A DNA stretch of 64,000 nucleotides from Heliocidaris erythrogramma (GCA_025617745.1 CM046869.1:17996994-18060993), one strand, 5' to 3'; shown: positions 11,053 to 21,170, counted from the stretch's first letter. Numbers and translations: made by a program. The notes: a model not told the origin generated them from the sequence alone.

Positions 11053-11871
11053 TACACTAAAGGAAAAAAGAAACTTATAAAAGTTCAAGAGATCACCAAA
11101 TTAAATTCTCTGCATGGAAATGTACCAAATTTGGATATAATGTTGATTCAATGCATGGCTTTAAATGACAGTCAATAACAAAAAGTTTTCTTCAATGCCA
11201 CAAAAGAAATGTGCACTGAAGCAAAGGACTCTCTAATCCCCAAGTCACAAAGACAAACTGCAGCCTTGTACACCATATGCATGTCAATGAATGAAACAAA
11301 AGAATTTCAAAAGGGATTTGCAAGTTCATATCCAAACAGATTAATAGCCAGTATGTCCACCTCTAGCTTGCTGGCAAGCTGTACACCGTCTTCGCATGCT
11401 TCCGATCAGATTCGCGATGGTAGCCTGGGGAACATTGTTCCATTCCTCTTGCAGTGCTGCAATGAGCGTCTCCCTATTGATGGGTTGATTGTCACGCCTT
11501 GACACACGTCGACCAAGCTCTTCCCAGAGATGTTCAATTGGGGAAAGGTCTGGTGAACGGGCGAACCATGGCAGAACATCAATATCCTCTTGCTCGAGGG
11601 GTGCAAATCCCTTTTGAAATTCTTTTGTTTCATTCATTGACATGCATATGGTGTACAAGACTGCAGTTTATCTTTGTGACTTTGGGATTAGAGAGTCCTT
11701 TGTTTCAGTGCACATTTCTTTTGTGGCATTGAAGAAAACTTTTTGTTATTGACTGTCATTTAAAGCCATGCATTGAATCAACATTATATCCAAATTTGGT
11801 ACATTTCCATGCAGAGAATTTAATTTGGTGATCTCTTGAACTTTTATAAGTTTCTTTTTTCCTTTAGTGTA
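11053..11871. mobile_element. Tc1-like foldback element with 268-bp terminal inverted repeats
   Basis: Arms at 11055-11322 and 11602-11869 are nearly identical inverted copies starting CACTAAAGGAAAAAAGAAAC, each bounded by TA (11053-11054 and 11870-11871), the Tc1/mariner target duplication. The 280 bp between the arms, plus the inner end of the right arm, code the C-terminal part of a transposase on the minus strand. The arms therefore extend into former coding sequence. The element looks like a deletion derivative that folded back on the transposase 3' end and cannot move itself. Confidence 0.85.
11341..11658 (-). pseudogene. Tc1-family transposase, C-terminal fragment
   Basis: 105 residues on the minus strand. 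They contain LPWFARSPDLSPIEHLWEEL, the signature around the last catalytic acidic residue of Tc1 transposases (the E of HLWEEL region), followed by GRRVSRR, ALQEEWNNVPQ, LIGSMRRRCTACQQARGGHT and a stop. The DNA-binding domain and first two catalytic aspartates are missing. The first 19 residues come from the arm of the inverted repeat and are not native transposase. Confidence 0.85.
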
Positions 11872-12777
11872 GTACACTATCACACCACTGTAGTTCTTCT
11901 CATACCTTAGAAATAAAATAAGTGTTTTGAAATCGCAGAAGTACATATAATTTACATTTCATTTTTTTTGGGGGGGAGTCTAAATTTGGTAAGAATTGTA
12001 CGATGAATGTATCATCAAATATTATATGTAGTATTCAAATAAATGATGATAAGTAAAGTGTTTCCATAACTGAAATTTCTTCATTTAAGCAGCTCAGTGA
12101 GGCATTTACTGAGGACTCCTCCCCCGAAGGTCAGGCAGCCAAGGCTGTTGAGAACAGCTCCGACTAACAGCGCCGTCATGACGGAGTATTGGCAAAATAG
12201 AGAATAATTTCGTCAGTTTTGAACTAAATACAGAATAAATAGGGACAAACAAAGTCCAAAAATACAGTTTCTGACATTTTTTTGTTCTGAAAAATGTCAC
12301 TCACGACCAAAATCAACCCGAGGAATTAGGGGTGAGCTCTGCGAAACCGCAAGTCATGCAGTCATTTGAGTGTATGCGGAGCACATACAAATGCATCGCA
12401 GTACGGTGGGTACCACTCCTAGAACTGCCACGGGATACTTATCACAAAATAATGTGAGACGAATACCACAGACTTCTAATGAGTCGGCAGTAAGTAACGG
12501 ACATACCCCTGTCCTAATTCAGTAATTGCTTTCTTAGAGGGTTCCCCCCGGTGAGAGAAGTGCGATAAACTCTCAAACTGAGGCTTTGTTTGTTTTATTT
12601 TTTAAAGAAAGAAAAGAAAAAGGGGAAAAAAGATCGTATTTTTATAGACAATATCGTATTGTCGTATTTTACTTTTTTTATCGTACAAAATAATAAAGTT
12701 TGGCATTTTTTCTGGGAAACAGAAAAACGGAGTACTCCGTTTTTTGGCCTCTTAAAAATGTTAAAAACTGAGAAATT
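11872..12777. other. No gene seen; GC-richer block at 12110-12560
   Basis: The part at 12110-12560 is less AT-rich than its surroundings (CTCCTCCCCCGAAGG, GCGGAGCACATACAAATGC). It shows no open coding frame, tRNA or snRNA that I can identify. It may be the end of an unrecognised repeat. Confidence 0.4.
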
Positions 12778-13145
12778 GGCAGGTATGAAATTGGCCTCTG
12801 TGACCTTTGACCTTTGACCTACGTACCTCACAATCTAATCAGATCGTTTTCCTTTAATGATACATACTAGCACCTAATTTGAAGTTCATACCTCATATGG
12901 ATCTTGAGTTATCGCGAGAACGAGGCTAACACCTGAAATTTCAGAAATTAGCCTCTGTTGACTTTGACCTTTGACCTACGTACCCAAAAATCTAATCAGA
13001 TCGTCTTCCTATGGTGATACATACTAGCACCAAGTTTGAAGTTCATACCTCATGTGGTTCTTGAGTTATCGCTAGAACAAGAAAGGGGGACGGACGGACG
13101 GACGGATGGACGGATGGATGGACGCATGGACAGACATATGGACAT
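12778..13145. repeat. Two tandem ~150-bp units ending in a (GGAC)n tail
   Basis: Units starting GCCTCTGT..ACTTTGACC and containing GATACATACTAGCACC and GAAGTTCATACCTCAT recur at about 12796-12929 and 12953-13084. They are followed by GGACGGACGGACGGAT repeats to 13140. The microsatellite tail suggests the 3' end of a retroelement. The TGACCTTTGACCT direct repeats resemble nuclear-receptor half sites, probably by coincidence. Confidence 0.6.
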
Positions 13146-13984
13146 ACAGTAACAGAGCCTGGGAAAAGTACTGGTCCAACTCGGCAATGAAAATAATGGA
13201 ATCAAAAGATGGGAATAGTTTAAAGAATCAAAAAAAGAATCAAAAGAATCAATTTGAAATGCTAGTTCTACTTCATTAAATTTGACATTTACAAAAGTTT
13301 CAGCTCAGTGCATCCATAGAGTACATGTGGAGGCGCAAGGCCAAATCGGCATTGAAAATTATGGAATCCAGGGATAAGAAGAATTCACTTCACTTCTTAT
13401 TTTGAAAGGTTTCTCTTTTAACAAAAGACAGAACAAGAAAGAGAGAATAAAGAGGACTTGTTGTTTCCACATTATTTCATTTGATACATAAGGCACTGCA
13501 CATACTGTATACCTGGTAGCTTATTCTTTCATACTACACTCTGATCCATTGCATTTCACTTTCTGAACAAAGAAAGAGAAAATAAACAGGACTCAGTGTA
13601 CCGTAACAGAGCCTGTGAACAGTACTGGTCCCACTCGGCAATGAAAATAATGGAATCAAGAGATGAGAATAGCTCAAAGAATCAAACTTCATAATTTGAA
13701 ATGCTACTTCTACTTCATTAAATTTGACATTTACAAAAGTTTCAGCTCAGTGCATCCATAGAGTACATGTGGAGGCACAAGGCCAAATCGGCATTGAAAA
13801 TTATGGAATCCAGCATGGGCATCAATCCTCACAGGAATTCTATTCAAGTGGGGGGGGGGACACCCTATTGTTGCATCCAGGTGTGTCCCCACCCCCCCAC
13901 CCCCTTATCAAGGGATAAGAAGAATTCACTGCACTTCTTATTTTGAAAGTTTACTGTTTTAACAAAAGACAGAACAAGAAATAG

Positions 13985-14253
13985 ACACTATGAACACTAT
14001 GACAAAGAGTGCGGACAAAATATTACAGCTCCTCATGGTACCCTCCACAATTGCTCTGGTAGACAAAAGAACATCCCTTCATTGCTATTATGTAAAATAA
14101 GTAGCACAGCTGAATATGCATGTGTCACCTGTTCTACATATTTTTACATAATAGCAATGAAGGAATGTTCTTTGGTCTACCAGAGCAATTGCGGAAGGTA
14201 CAATGAGGAGCTGTATATTTTGTCCGCTTCTTTGTTCGCCATGTTCATAGTGA
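13985..14253. mobile_element. MITE with ~90-bp inverted ends
   Basis: The left end CACTATGAACACTATGAC with GCGGACAAAATAT and CAGCTCCTCATGGTACC is mirrored at the right (GAGGAGCTGTATATTTTGTC, GTTCATAGTG). A long internal hairpin reads AATAGCAATGAAGGAATGTTC. The truncated twin at 14813-14970 shows that the element was present before the 808-bp duplication. Confidence 0.7.
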
Positions 14254-14812
14254 GAGAATAAACAGGACTCACGTTGTTTCCACATTATTTCACTTGATAC
14301 ATTTAAGGCACTGCACATCCTGTAAAGCTTATTCTTTCATACTACACTCTGATCCATTGCATTTCTCTTTCTGAACAAAGAAAGAGAAAATAAACAGGAC
14401 TCAGTGTACCGTAACAGAGCCTGTGAACAGTACTGGTCCCACTCGGCAATGAAAATAATGGAATCAAGAGATGAGAATAGCTCAAAGTATCAAACTTCAT
14501 AATTTGAAATGCTACTTCTACTTCATTAAATTTGACATTTACAAAAGTTTCAGCTCAGTGCATCCATAGAGTACATGTGGAGGCACAAGGCCAAATCGGC
14601 ATTGAAAATTATGGAATCCAGCATGGGCATCAATCCTCACAGGAATTCTATTCAAGTGGGGGGGGGGGGGACATCCTATTGTTGCATCCAGGTGTGTCCC
14701 CACCCCCCCCCCCCCCCCCCCACCCCCCACTTATCAAGGGATAAGAAGAATTCACTGCACTTCTTATTTTGAAAGTTTACTGTTTTAACAAAAGACAGAA
14801 CAAGAAATAGAC

Positions 14813-14970
14813 ACTATGAACACTATGACAAAGAGTGCGGACAAAATATACAGCTCCTCATGGTACCCTCCACAATTGCTCTGGTAGACAAAAGAACATC
14901 CCTTCATTGCTATTATGTAAAATAAGTAGCACAGCTGAATATGCATGTGACACCTGTTCTACATATTTTT
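14813..14970. mobile_element. Truncated copy of the 13985 MITE
   Basis: Identical in layout to the left half of the element at 13985-14253, then breaks at CTACATATTTTTAC into the next array unit. The break marks a recombination or deletion junction. Confidence 0.65.
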
Positions 14971-15190
14971 ACTTCTTAATTTGAAATGCTACTTCTACTT
15001 CATTAAATTTGACATTTACAAAAGTTTCAGCTCAGTGCATTCATAGACTACATGTGGAGGCACAAAGCCAAATCGGCATTGAAAATTATGGAATTCCAGG
15101 GATAAGAAGAATTCACTTCACTTCTTATTTTGAAAGGTTTCTGTTTTAACAAAAGACAGAACAAGAAAGAGAGAAAACACAGGACTTGTT

Positions 15191-15312
15191 GTTTCCACAT
15201 TATTTCATTTGATACATAAGGCACTGCACATACTCTATAGCTCATTCTCTCATATTGCACTCTGATCCATTGCATTTCACTTTCTGGAGAAATAATCAAA
15301 CGCTGATTCAAA
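15191..15312 (+). promoter_or_regulatory. Proximal upstream region of gene B
   Basis: It runs from GTTTCCACATTATTTCA to the ATG at 15313. CATACTCTATAGCTC near 15230 is a weak TATA-like site. The segment 15191-15286 has two closely similar copies upstream, at 13463 and 14276. They carry CTGTATACCTGG and CTGTAAAGC at the same place and have no exon behind them. Confidence 0.4.
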
Positions 15313-15379
15313 ATGCAGCATCTTTGGGTGACTTTGCTGATTTCGTTCATCCTTGTTGCTGGGCTTTCAACTGAAACAG
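15313..15379 (+). CDS. gene B exon 1: signal peptide of a small secreted basic peptide
   Basis: ATG to a donor (ACAG|GTAAGAG) gives 22 residues, MQHLWVTLLISFILVAGLST then ET, plus one base (phase 1). The hydrophobic core LLISFILVAG is a clear secretory signal, and cleavage after GLS or nearby would fit. The exon is identical in length and phase to gene A exon 1 and about half the residues match. Spliced with 18427-18501 and 19521-19663 it gives a 94-residue precursor, all introns phase 1. The family is not one I recognise. It differs from the echinoid defence families I know by name (185/333 proteins, strongylocins, centrocins), chiefly in lacking their cysteine or repeat patterns. Confidence 0.65.
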
Positions 15380-16195
15380 GTAAGAGCCACCCAAAAACTA
15401 TGACTTTTTCATATGACTGTCTCAGGGAATTTTTCCTAGATCTAGCTTATATATGAGCCCCTACAACCAACAGCTAGGAAATTCTTTACATCATTCAAAG
15501 AAAAGTATTCTCAGTTTATCATCCATACATACACTGTAGAATTTTGCCAAAAATATATTTTCATGCGAGCGACAAAATTGAATATTCAAGAAACTTGTAC
15601 ACTGTACATAATAAATAGGGAAACGTTGAGACATTTCATATGACAAACTGCTTTGGCACAGCACAACTTGCAAGGGATTGTGCAATAGAATTTTGTTTTT
15701 TAATTTTTAAATTATGCATATTCTCCATGGTGAAACCGAGATCACTATAGTTTTTTTTTAAGGGGGCGGGGGTGTTGTTAATTTCTCATTTGTTATGCTT
15801 ATGCCAAAGGGGCCGAAGTGTGGGGTTTTTTTTCTCACTGTCCATCACTTTTCCTTTTTTAATCTACATCTATTAAAGTCAATTACTTTCATTCAAACAA
15901 TCTCTTATATGTTCTTCTCTTAATTAAAAGACAATAAACAAATTCAGTGACACATATGTCAAAATATTAGATGTTTCATGACACTGTTACAATATCTGCC
16001 CATTCCCCCCCCCCCCCCCCCCCCCGCTATAAAAGACTGATTTGAACAATCCAAGCAATAATTACTAATTGGTGTAACAGAGGAAAATAAGATGATATGA
16101 TTTTCAAGAACCAGTGAGGTACAAATACTAGCTTCCCAGAATTTTTTTTTTCTTTTTATTGACTATGCAACAGTAACTGAGTGGGGGTTAACCTC
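15380..16195 (+). other. gene B intron 1, first part
   Basis: Non-coding, AT-rich, with a long C run at 16006-16025. The open frame at 15491-15685 on the other strand has no protein character. Confidence 0.5.
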
Positions 16196-16428
16196 GCTAG
16201 TCATAAGGTCCACTTATTCATAAGGACCGCTATCCATAAAGCATGACTAAATGAATAACGGTCCTTGTGAATAGCGAGCAAATCATAGACAAATTACCTT
16301 GCTATTCATAAGGACCTCCATTCATAAGGACCACTATTCATAATTATTCATAAGGACCGCTATTCATAACGTGTGTTAAATGAATAGCGGTCTTCTATGA
16401 ATAGCCGTCCTTATGAAGAGGGAACGGA
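16196..16428. repeat. Cluster of short TTCATAAGGACCGCTA motifs in both orientations
   Basis: About ten copies of ATTCATAAGGACC(G/A)CT or its complement (AATAGCGGTCCTTATGAA) are packed in 230 bp, some direct, some inverted and several imperfect. They lie in intron 1 of gene B. The motif does not match a transposon end that I know. It could be a decayed minisatellite or an array of protein-binding sites. Confidence 0.7.
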
Positions 16429-16604
16429 CCCGCTGAATGATCCCTGTATGAAGCCAAAGGGAATGAGAGAATTCAGTAGTCAAAGGATTAAAAACTATCA
16501 TCTGCCTTGTCTTTATCAACCATATTTTAGTATGACATAACTCCATTTTTTTCTACTTTGCTCTTTCATTTCCATAATGTAGAAATAATACAATAATAAT
16601 CATT

Positions 16605-16958
16605 GGCGGATCCAGGGGGGGGGCACAGCCGGCCCGTGCCCCCCCCCCTTTTGGAAGAGAAGTATGATTTTTTACCATAGACGATCTGCCATTTTGTGTA
16701 TTGTGCCCCCCCTTTTAGAGTGAAGACCTTTTTTTCTTTTTTTTTTTTTTTTGCTTGTCAGGGAATTATGGAGGGAAACTGGACCCCATAACCCGTTACT
16801 AAGCGATTTTGGAAGGTTTGGCAATTTTTTTTTTGTCCCCCCCCCCCCCCCCCACTGAGCGACTTTTCGAGAAGCTGACGAGACCAAAAAAATACGGGTG
16901 TACCTTTTCACAAACTTTCATTTTTGTGCCCCCTCTTTTACTAAATCCTGGATCCGCC
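16605..16958. mobile_element. GGCGGATCCAGG-ended inverted-repeat element with G/C runs
   Basis: Starts GGCGGATCCAGGGGG, ends CCTGGATCCGCC, with long G, C and T runs inside and a repeated GTGCCCCCC motif. Related architecture (GGCGTATCCAGG) appears at 31151 and 36228, and CCGTACGCAG with a G run at 29784. Confidence 0.65.
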
Positions 16959-17030
16959 CCTGATAATAATGATAAAATATTATATCATTGTGGATCATAT
17001 TAAATGCTGTATAAATCAAAACTTTCATTA

Positions 17031-17160
17031 TGAAGAAGAAGAAAAAGATGAAGGAGGAGGAAGAGGAGGAAGAGGAAGAAGAGGAAGAAGAAGAGAGGAA
17101 GGAGATGAAAAATAAGAAAAAATAAGAAAGAACAAGAAGATAAAGAAAAAGAATAATATG
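17031..17160. repeat. Purine tract (GAA/GGA)n
   Basis: An almost unbroken run of A and G on the + strand, mainly GAAGAA, GGAGGA and AAGAAAAAG. The opposite-strand open frame of serines, leucines and prolines is a by-product. Confidence 0.85.
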
Positions 17161-17254
17161 GTCTTATATACCCAGGTAAGCTCAGTATTAATACTACTCT
17201 TCCTGCAGGCCTTGCAATTATTACCCCAGCATTGCCATGTAGCCATTTAATACA

Positions 17255-17580
17255 CCTGGGGGTGTTCCATAAAGTTGTTCGTTAAGTTCGGCAAGATTTT
17301 AAAGAACGACTTTAATATGAAGTGCCAGAAAGGATGACCAAAGTTTTTCCTGATGGTTTAAAGTGTGATTGTATTTCCTATAACCTCAATTAAATTATGG
17401 CAAAAAATATACTTTGCATTAGAAATGTTTGTCATAATAAGAATGCTAATATACATCTGCACAGTTCAACTTTAGTTGATGCAGTAAAAAATGGCTGAGC
17501 ATTCCATTAGGCTTGTCATATCCAAGTCATTCGTAAAGTCATGCGTAACTTTACGAACAGCTTTATGAAACACCCCCTAG
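17255..17580. mobile_element. MITE with CTGGGGGTGTTCCATAAAG ends
   Basis: The left end CTGGGGGTGTTCCATAAAGT and the right end CTTTATGAAACACCCCCTAG are inverted, extending about 30 bp with TGTTCGT(T/A)AAGTT. The body is non-coding. Confidence 0.7.
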
Positions 17581-17689
17581 GGTCAAGACTTGAGAGGGAG
17601 AAATATGGTAACAAAACCTTGTTCAAGAATGTTAGCAATCGAGCAATGATGGAACCCAGGGCCTCTCGTATGAGGGTCAAGCGCCTGCC

Positions 17690-18302
17690 TTAAAGGCCAA
17701 GTCCACCCTAACAAAAAGTTTATTTGAATAAATAGAGAAAAATCCAACAAGCATAACACTGAAAATTTCATCAAAATAGGATGTAAAATAAGAAAGTTAT
17801 GGTATTTTAAAGTTTCGCTTAATTTTTGCAAAACAGTTATATGCACATCCTGCTCAGTATGCAAATGAGGGAACCAGTGACGTCACCCACTCACTATTTC
17901 TTTTTTATTTTATTATATGTGAAATATAGAATATTTTAATTTCTGCAGATTTCACAATTAGGAAGCTCTCATTGAATTGTGTATAGGTTGCAACAATAGC
18001 AATTACACATGTTCAGCGAGGAATCAAACCTTGTTTCACATTATAACAAGGAAAAATTAAAATATTTTGTATTTCATGTAATAAAATACAAAAGAAATAG
18101 TGAGTGGGTGACGTCACTGGTTCCCTCATTTGCATACTGAGGAGGATGTGCATACAACTGTATTGCGAAATTAAGCAAAACTTAAAATACCATAACTTTC
18201 TTATTTTACATCCTATTTTGATGAAATTTTCAGTGTTATGCTTGTTGGATTTTTCTCTATTTATTCAAATCAACTTTTTGTTAGGGTGGACTTGGCCTTT
18301 AA
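17690..18302. mobile_element. TTAA-flanked foldback element in gene B intron 1
   Basis: The body at 17694-18298 starts AGGCCAAGTCCACCCTAAC and ends with its complement, flanked by TTAA (17690-17693 and 18299-18302). The arms, about 240 bp each, are highly similar along their length (17694-17940 and about 18050-18298) with only about 110 bp between. An intron transcript would fold into a long hairpin. Open frames at 17583-17864 and 18104-18379 share a peptide because they sit in opposite arms; neither is a gene. Confidence 0.85.
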
Positions 18303-18426
18303 TATACCACATGGCTCCTATTGATTACAATGTGGCAATAATTAAATGCCACAGCAACTATAACAGAGAAAGCTACTAAAACATGCCACTTCTCACTGAT
18401 GCATTCTTCAACTGTCTCTTTTTCAG

Positions 18427-18501
18427 AGGGTTTCAGGTATAAGAAGCCTTCTTATCGCCGCAGGGGACAACCTAGTTCAGCAAGAATTGTACCACTAAGA
18501 G
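18427..18501 (+). CDS. gene B exon 2: basic peptide segment
   Basis: The acceptor caactgtctctttttcag precedes 18427 and the donor AGAG|GTATGT follows 18501. In frame with exon 1 it codes E, then GFRYKKPSYRRRGQPSSARI and VPLR, and ends one base into a codon (phase 1). It carries nine basic residues, no acidic one after the first and no cysteine. KK and RRR could be processing sites. The intron-exon design, two phase-1 introns around a 25-residue block, makes it a symmetrical exon that can be duplicated or skipped without breaking the frame. That fits the tandem copies seen at gene A. Confidence 0.65.
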
Positions 18502-18920
18502 GTATGTATGGTTTTATCACAATGTAAAAATGCAAATAGGGCAATTTCAAAGTAAAACCCACTGCATACTATACCATCCAAATACAATATCAGGCTGTGA
18601 ATATGAAACTTCAAACCTGTAAAATCTTCCCGATATCACTAAAAATATATTTTCACGAGAGCTACAAAAATCAATAAATATTAGAGAAAAACGTAATTGA
18701 TCTTGATATGCATAGTAATGGTAGGACACTAATTTGAAAAAATACTTCATAAATATACTGCTGCACAGGAAGAGTTCTAAGTTATTTAACAAAAAAAAAC
18801 AATTTTTTGTAATTTTTAAACACGTCCTGTTGCTTGAAGTGTGCATATGTTTCATAACCAATCCAGGATCACATTTTTTTTTTGGGGGGGGAGGGATCTT
18901 AATAAATATATGCATATGTT

Positions 18921-19110
18921 TATAGTATCTCTCTCTCTCTCTTTATCTCTTTATCTTTCCTTCTCCATATCTCATCTCTATTTTCTCTTTCTCTTTATTT
19001 CCCTCTTTCTACTGAAGCCTCCTTTTGATCATCTCTTTACTATCACTTGTTTCAAATTTACTTTCTCCCTTCATCTCTCTCTCTCTGAGTTTCCTACCTT
19101 CACCTTTCTG
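18921..19110. repeat. CT-rich simple sequence in gene B intron 2
   Basis: CTCTCTCT and TTCTCTTTC runs produce serine/leucine/phenylalanine-rich open frames on the + strand that are not genes. A G run follows at 19185-19199. Confidence 0.7.
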
Positions 19111-19520
19111 GCTTCCATCTTGTGTTCTGTTCTTCCTCCTAGGTTTATGCAAAAAGTCAAACAATTTAACCCCTTTCATGCCATTGGGGGGGGGGGGGCG
19201 GCAAGGCCTGTAGAAGTGATGAATGTTGTGTTTGGACAAGGAATGGCAACCTTTTGCTTCCTGAAACAGATATGAGGATCATTTCCTTGGAAATGTATTA
19301 TGCTTAATTAAATCTTTTAATGAAACAAAGCATTAAAAGTCACAATCTGACTACTGGAAGTTCATTCATTTATATATATCAATTGTTCAAAAACTTGGTG
19401 GCACAAAAGAAGTTAATAATCACATTAGTGCCCCCAGTACGGAAAATAAATATTTCTTTTTCTTTTGCACCCAGTGGGCAATACCTACAATGCAATCTTC
19501 ACTTTTTCTTTTTTCCTTAG

Positions 19521-19663
19521 AGCAAGATGTCGCCCCTAAAAAGAACAGTGGAGGAAGTCATGCTCTGGAACCCGCTTATGGAGCAGCTAAAGGAGAACCG
19601 AACGCGACGGGCTACTCATTTGTCAAATCTATCCTAGTTGACGTTTGTCCAATAACATTTTAA
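19521..19663 (+). CDS. gene B exon 3: C-terminal part and stop
   Basis: The pyrimidine-rich acceptor tttttcttttttccttag is followed by a phase-1 frame of 47 codons to TAA (19661-19663). It reads E, QDVAPKKNSGGSHALEPAYG, AAKGEPNATGYSFVKSIL, VDVCPITF. NAT is a potential N-glycosylation site and there is a single cysteine near the end. Compared with exon 2 it is less basic and richer in G, A and S. The stretch is GC-richer than its AT-rich surroundings, as expected of coding DNA. The precursor totals 94 residues, about 70 after signal removal. No nearby AATAAA is clear; the first good one is near 20490. Confidence 0.6.
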
Positions 19664-19974
19664 AATTGGATTTTTCTGAGAACAAGTTAATGATTAATTT
19701 TTTTTTCTTTTAAAATTTACATCCAAGCAGGTTGGAATGTCATGTAAAATTACGTTACCATTTGGAAAACAGATGTATCTTTTATTTTCTAAATATACCA
19801 AAGCCTCACTAATAAGCACTTTTGTACATATACCTACCTTAGATTGTTTTAATTGTTTGGACATTTTTGGCCCTTTTTCAGGAAGGTAGTTTAAATCTAA
19901 ACATGGGTCTACACTATCGACTTACTAGTGGCAGCCAAAATGAAAATGAAAAATGACAAACATAAAAAGATCAT
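19664..19974. other. Probable 3' UTR or flank of gene B
   Basis: AT-rich with TTTTTTTTCTTTT stretches and no recognisable gene. Confidence 0.4.
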
Positions 19975-20200
19975 TCAAATCATAGGGTATAGTGATTCAT
20001 TCTTGACTCTAAATCAAAAGGCTGAGAGTTTGAATCCCTGTTTGTTGCAAATGTCTTCAGACAAGGCATTTCATCTACAATTGTCTCTCACCACCAAGGT
20101 GTTAAATGGATACCTGGCAGGGTTTTTTCCTTTAAAGAAACTGGGCACTGATAACGGCAGCCAGAGCTAAACACGACCCCTTTGACATCACTAGGGGATG
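19975..20200 (+). mobile_element. tRNA-derived SINE-like repeat
   Basis: GAGAGTTTGAATCCCTG at 20023 resembles a pol III B box with a tRNA-like head before it (GGGTATAGTGATTCATTCTT). It is followed by CAAGGCATTTCATCTACA and CACCAAGGTGTTAAATGGATACCTGGCAGG, a core found in many invertebrate SINEs. A minus-strand relative is at 45085-45235. Confidence 0.55.
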
Positions 20201-20289
20201 TTATATCGTAATGTGTATACATACAAGAACGGCTGATTACTATCATTTTTATTCTGATCCTTTTTGCAGCCAATAGTAAATCAGTGGTA

Positions 20290-21170
20290 GAGACAACTGG
20301 CAGCTTCTATCGTCTGTATGTTGTACATATAGGAGCGAGCAAATCTGAAAAAAAAAATTTTTTTTCTTTCTCAAACCTGACTTTTACGGAGAAACAACAT
20401 GGCACATGGGAGATCTTTTAAGTGGCACGTAAAGAGTAAGAAGAAACTTGAAGTGTGAGAAAAAAAATGAAAACGGATAACATTGAAAATAAAAGTGAGT
20501 TCCTTCCAAAAGACTAACAACTCACCTCATCTTTGTGTTTTTCATATCTTGTCTTTTTCTTGGCATCAAATGTACCATCAAGCTCCAACTGTGCTGCGAG
20601 CATGTTTCAGAACTATAGGGAAGAAGGATAAGCCAGAATTATTCTAGTACTCATAAATAGCGTTAGTGAAACACTTCAAAATTATAGCTGAATCACCCAA
20701 TACATCAGAATCAAAATTAGTCAAAATATATAGCTAGTAAGCACTGTTACATTTGTATTATTTATCATCTTGTACCACACTACATCCATTTAAATGTATG
20801 GTTAGTGTTTTCATAAGTTTTAAATGATTTTTTTTTTTTATTACTTTTTTCATAGATGCTATCTCAATAAAAATCTGATTTTTTAAGCTTTAGAATGAAA
20901 CTGAATGTCTTCGAATATTTTATTGAAGCATTTTATGTATGAAGTAGAAATATGCAGATAAGTCATGCATATTCAGTGTTACTAATTTGCACCATTTTTA
21001 TGTCATCTATAGTTCTTTTCAATTTGAAATCTTATAATACTTATAATTTGCCTGAAGAAGCCATATACATGTAAAGGGGATTTGAATTTGCATCAAGTTT
21101 TTTGGTCAGAATAGTTTGCCATTTTACAAGTGGGAATAATGATTACTATTTTAGCAAATTATAATATATG
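20290..21170. other. No gene seen
   Basis: AT-rich intergenic DNA with A/T runs near 20347 and 20829. No coding frame or repeat family recognised. Confidence 0.5.

Larger units (their letters stand above)
13147..15296. repeat. Tandem duplication array upstream of gene B
   Basis: The sentence CCGTAACAGAGCCTGTGAAC starts at 13601 and again at 14409 (period 808). A more diverged copy begins near 13147 and a partial one near 14976. Shared blocks include GAAATGCTACTTCTACTTCA, CATCCATAGAGTACATGTGG and a G-run/C-run pair. The segment just upstream of the gene B start recurs at 13463-13565 and 14276-14373. Open frames at 13724-13918 and 14532-14744 are copies of one another within the array and are not genes. 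Confidence 0.85.

Noticed and set aside
12790-12990. Nuclear-receptor response elements (TGACCTTTGACCT)
   Set aside because: The motif belongs to a tandem retroelement-like repeat with a GGAC tail; no gene promoter is adjacent.
13724-14744. Two near-identical short proteins starting MTFTKVSAQCIHRVHV
   Set aside because: They are the same stretch of the 808-bp tandem array, running into G and C runs, with no splice or start context.
17028-17246. Leu/Pro/Ser-rich membrane-like protein on the minus strand
   Set aside because: Encoded by the complement of a GAA/GGA purine tract.
17583-18379. Two frames sharing a 40-residue peptide as paralogous genes
   Set aside because: They are opposite arms of one TTAA foldback element.
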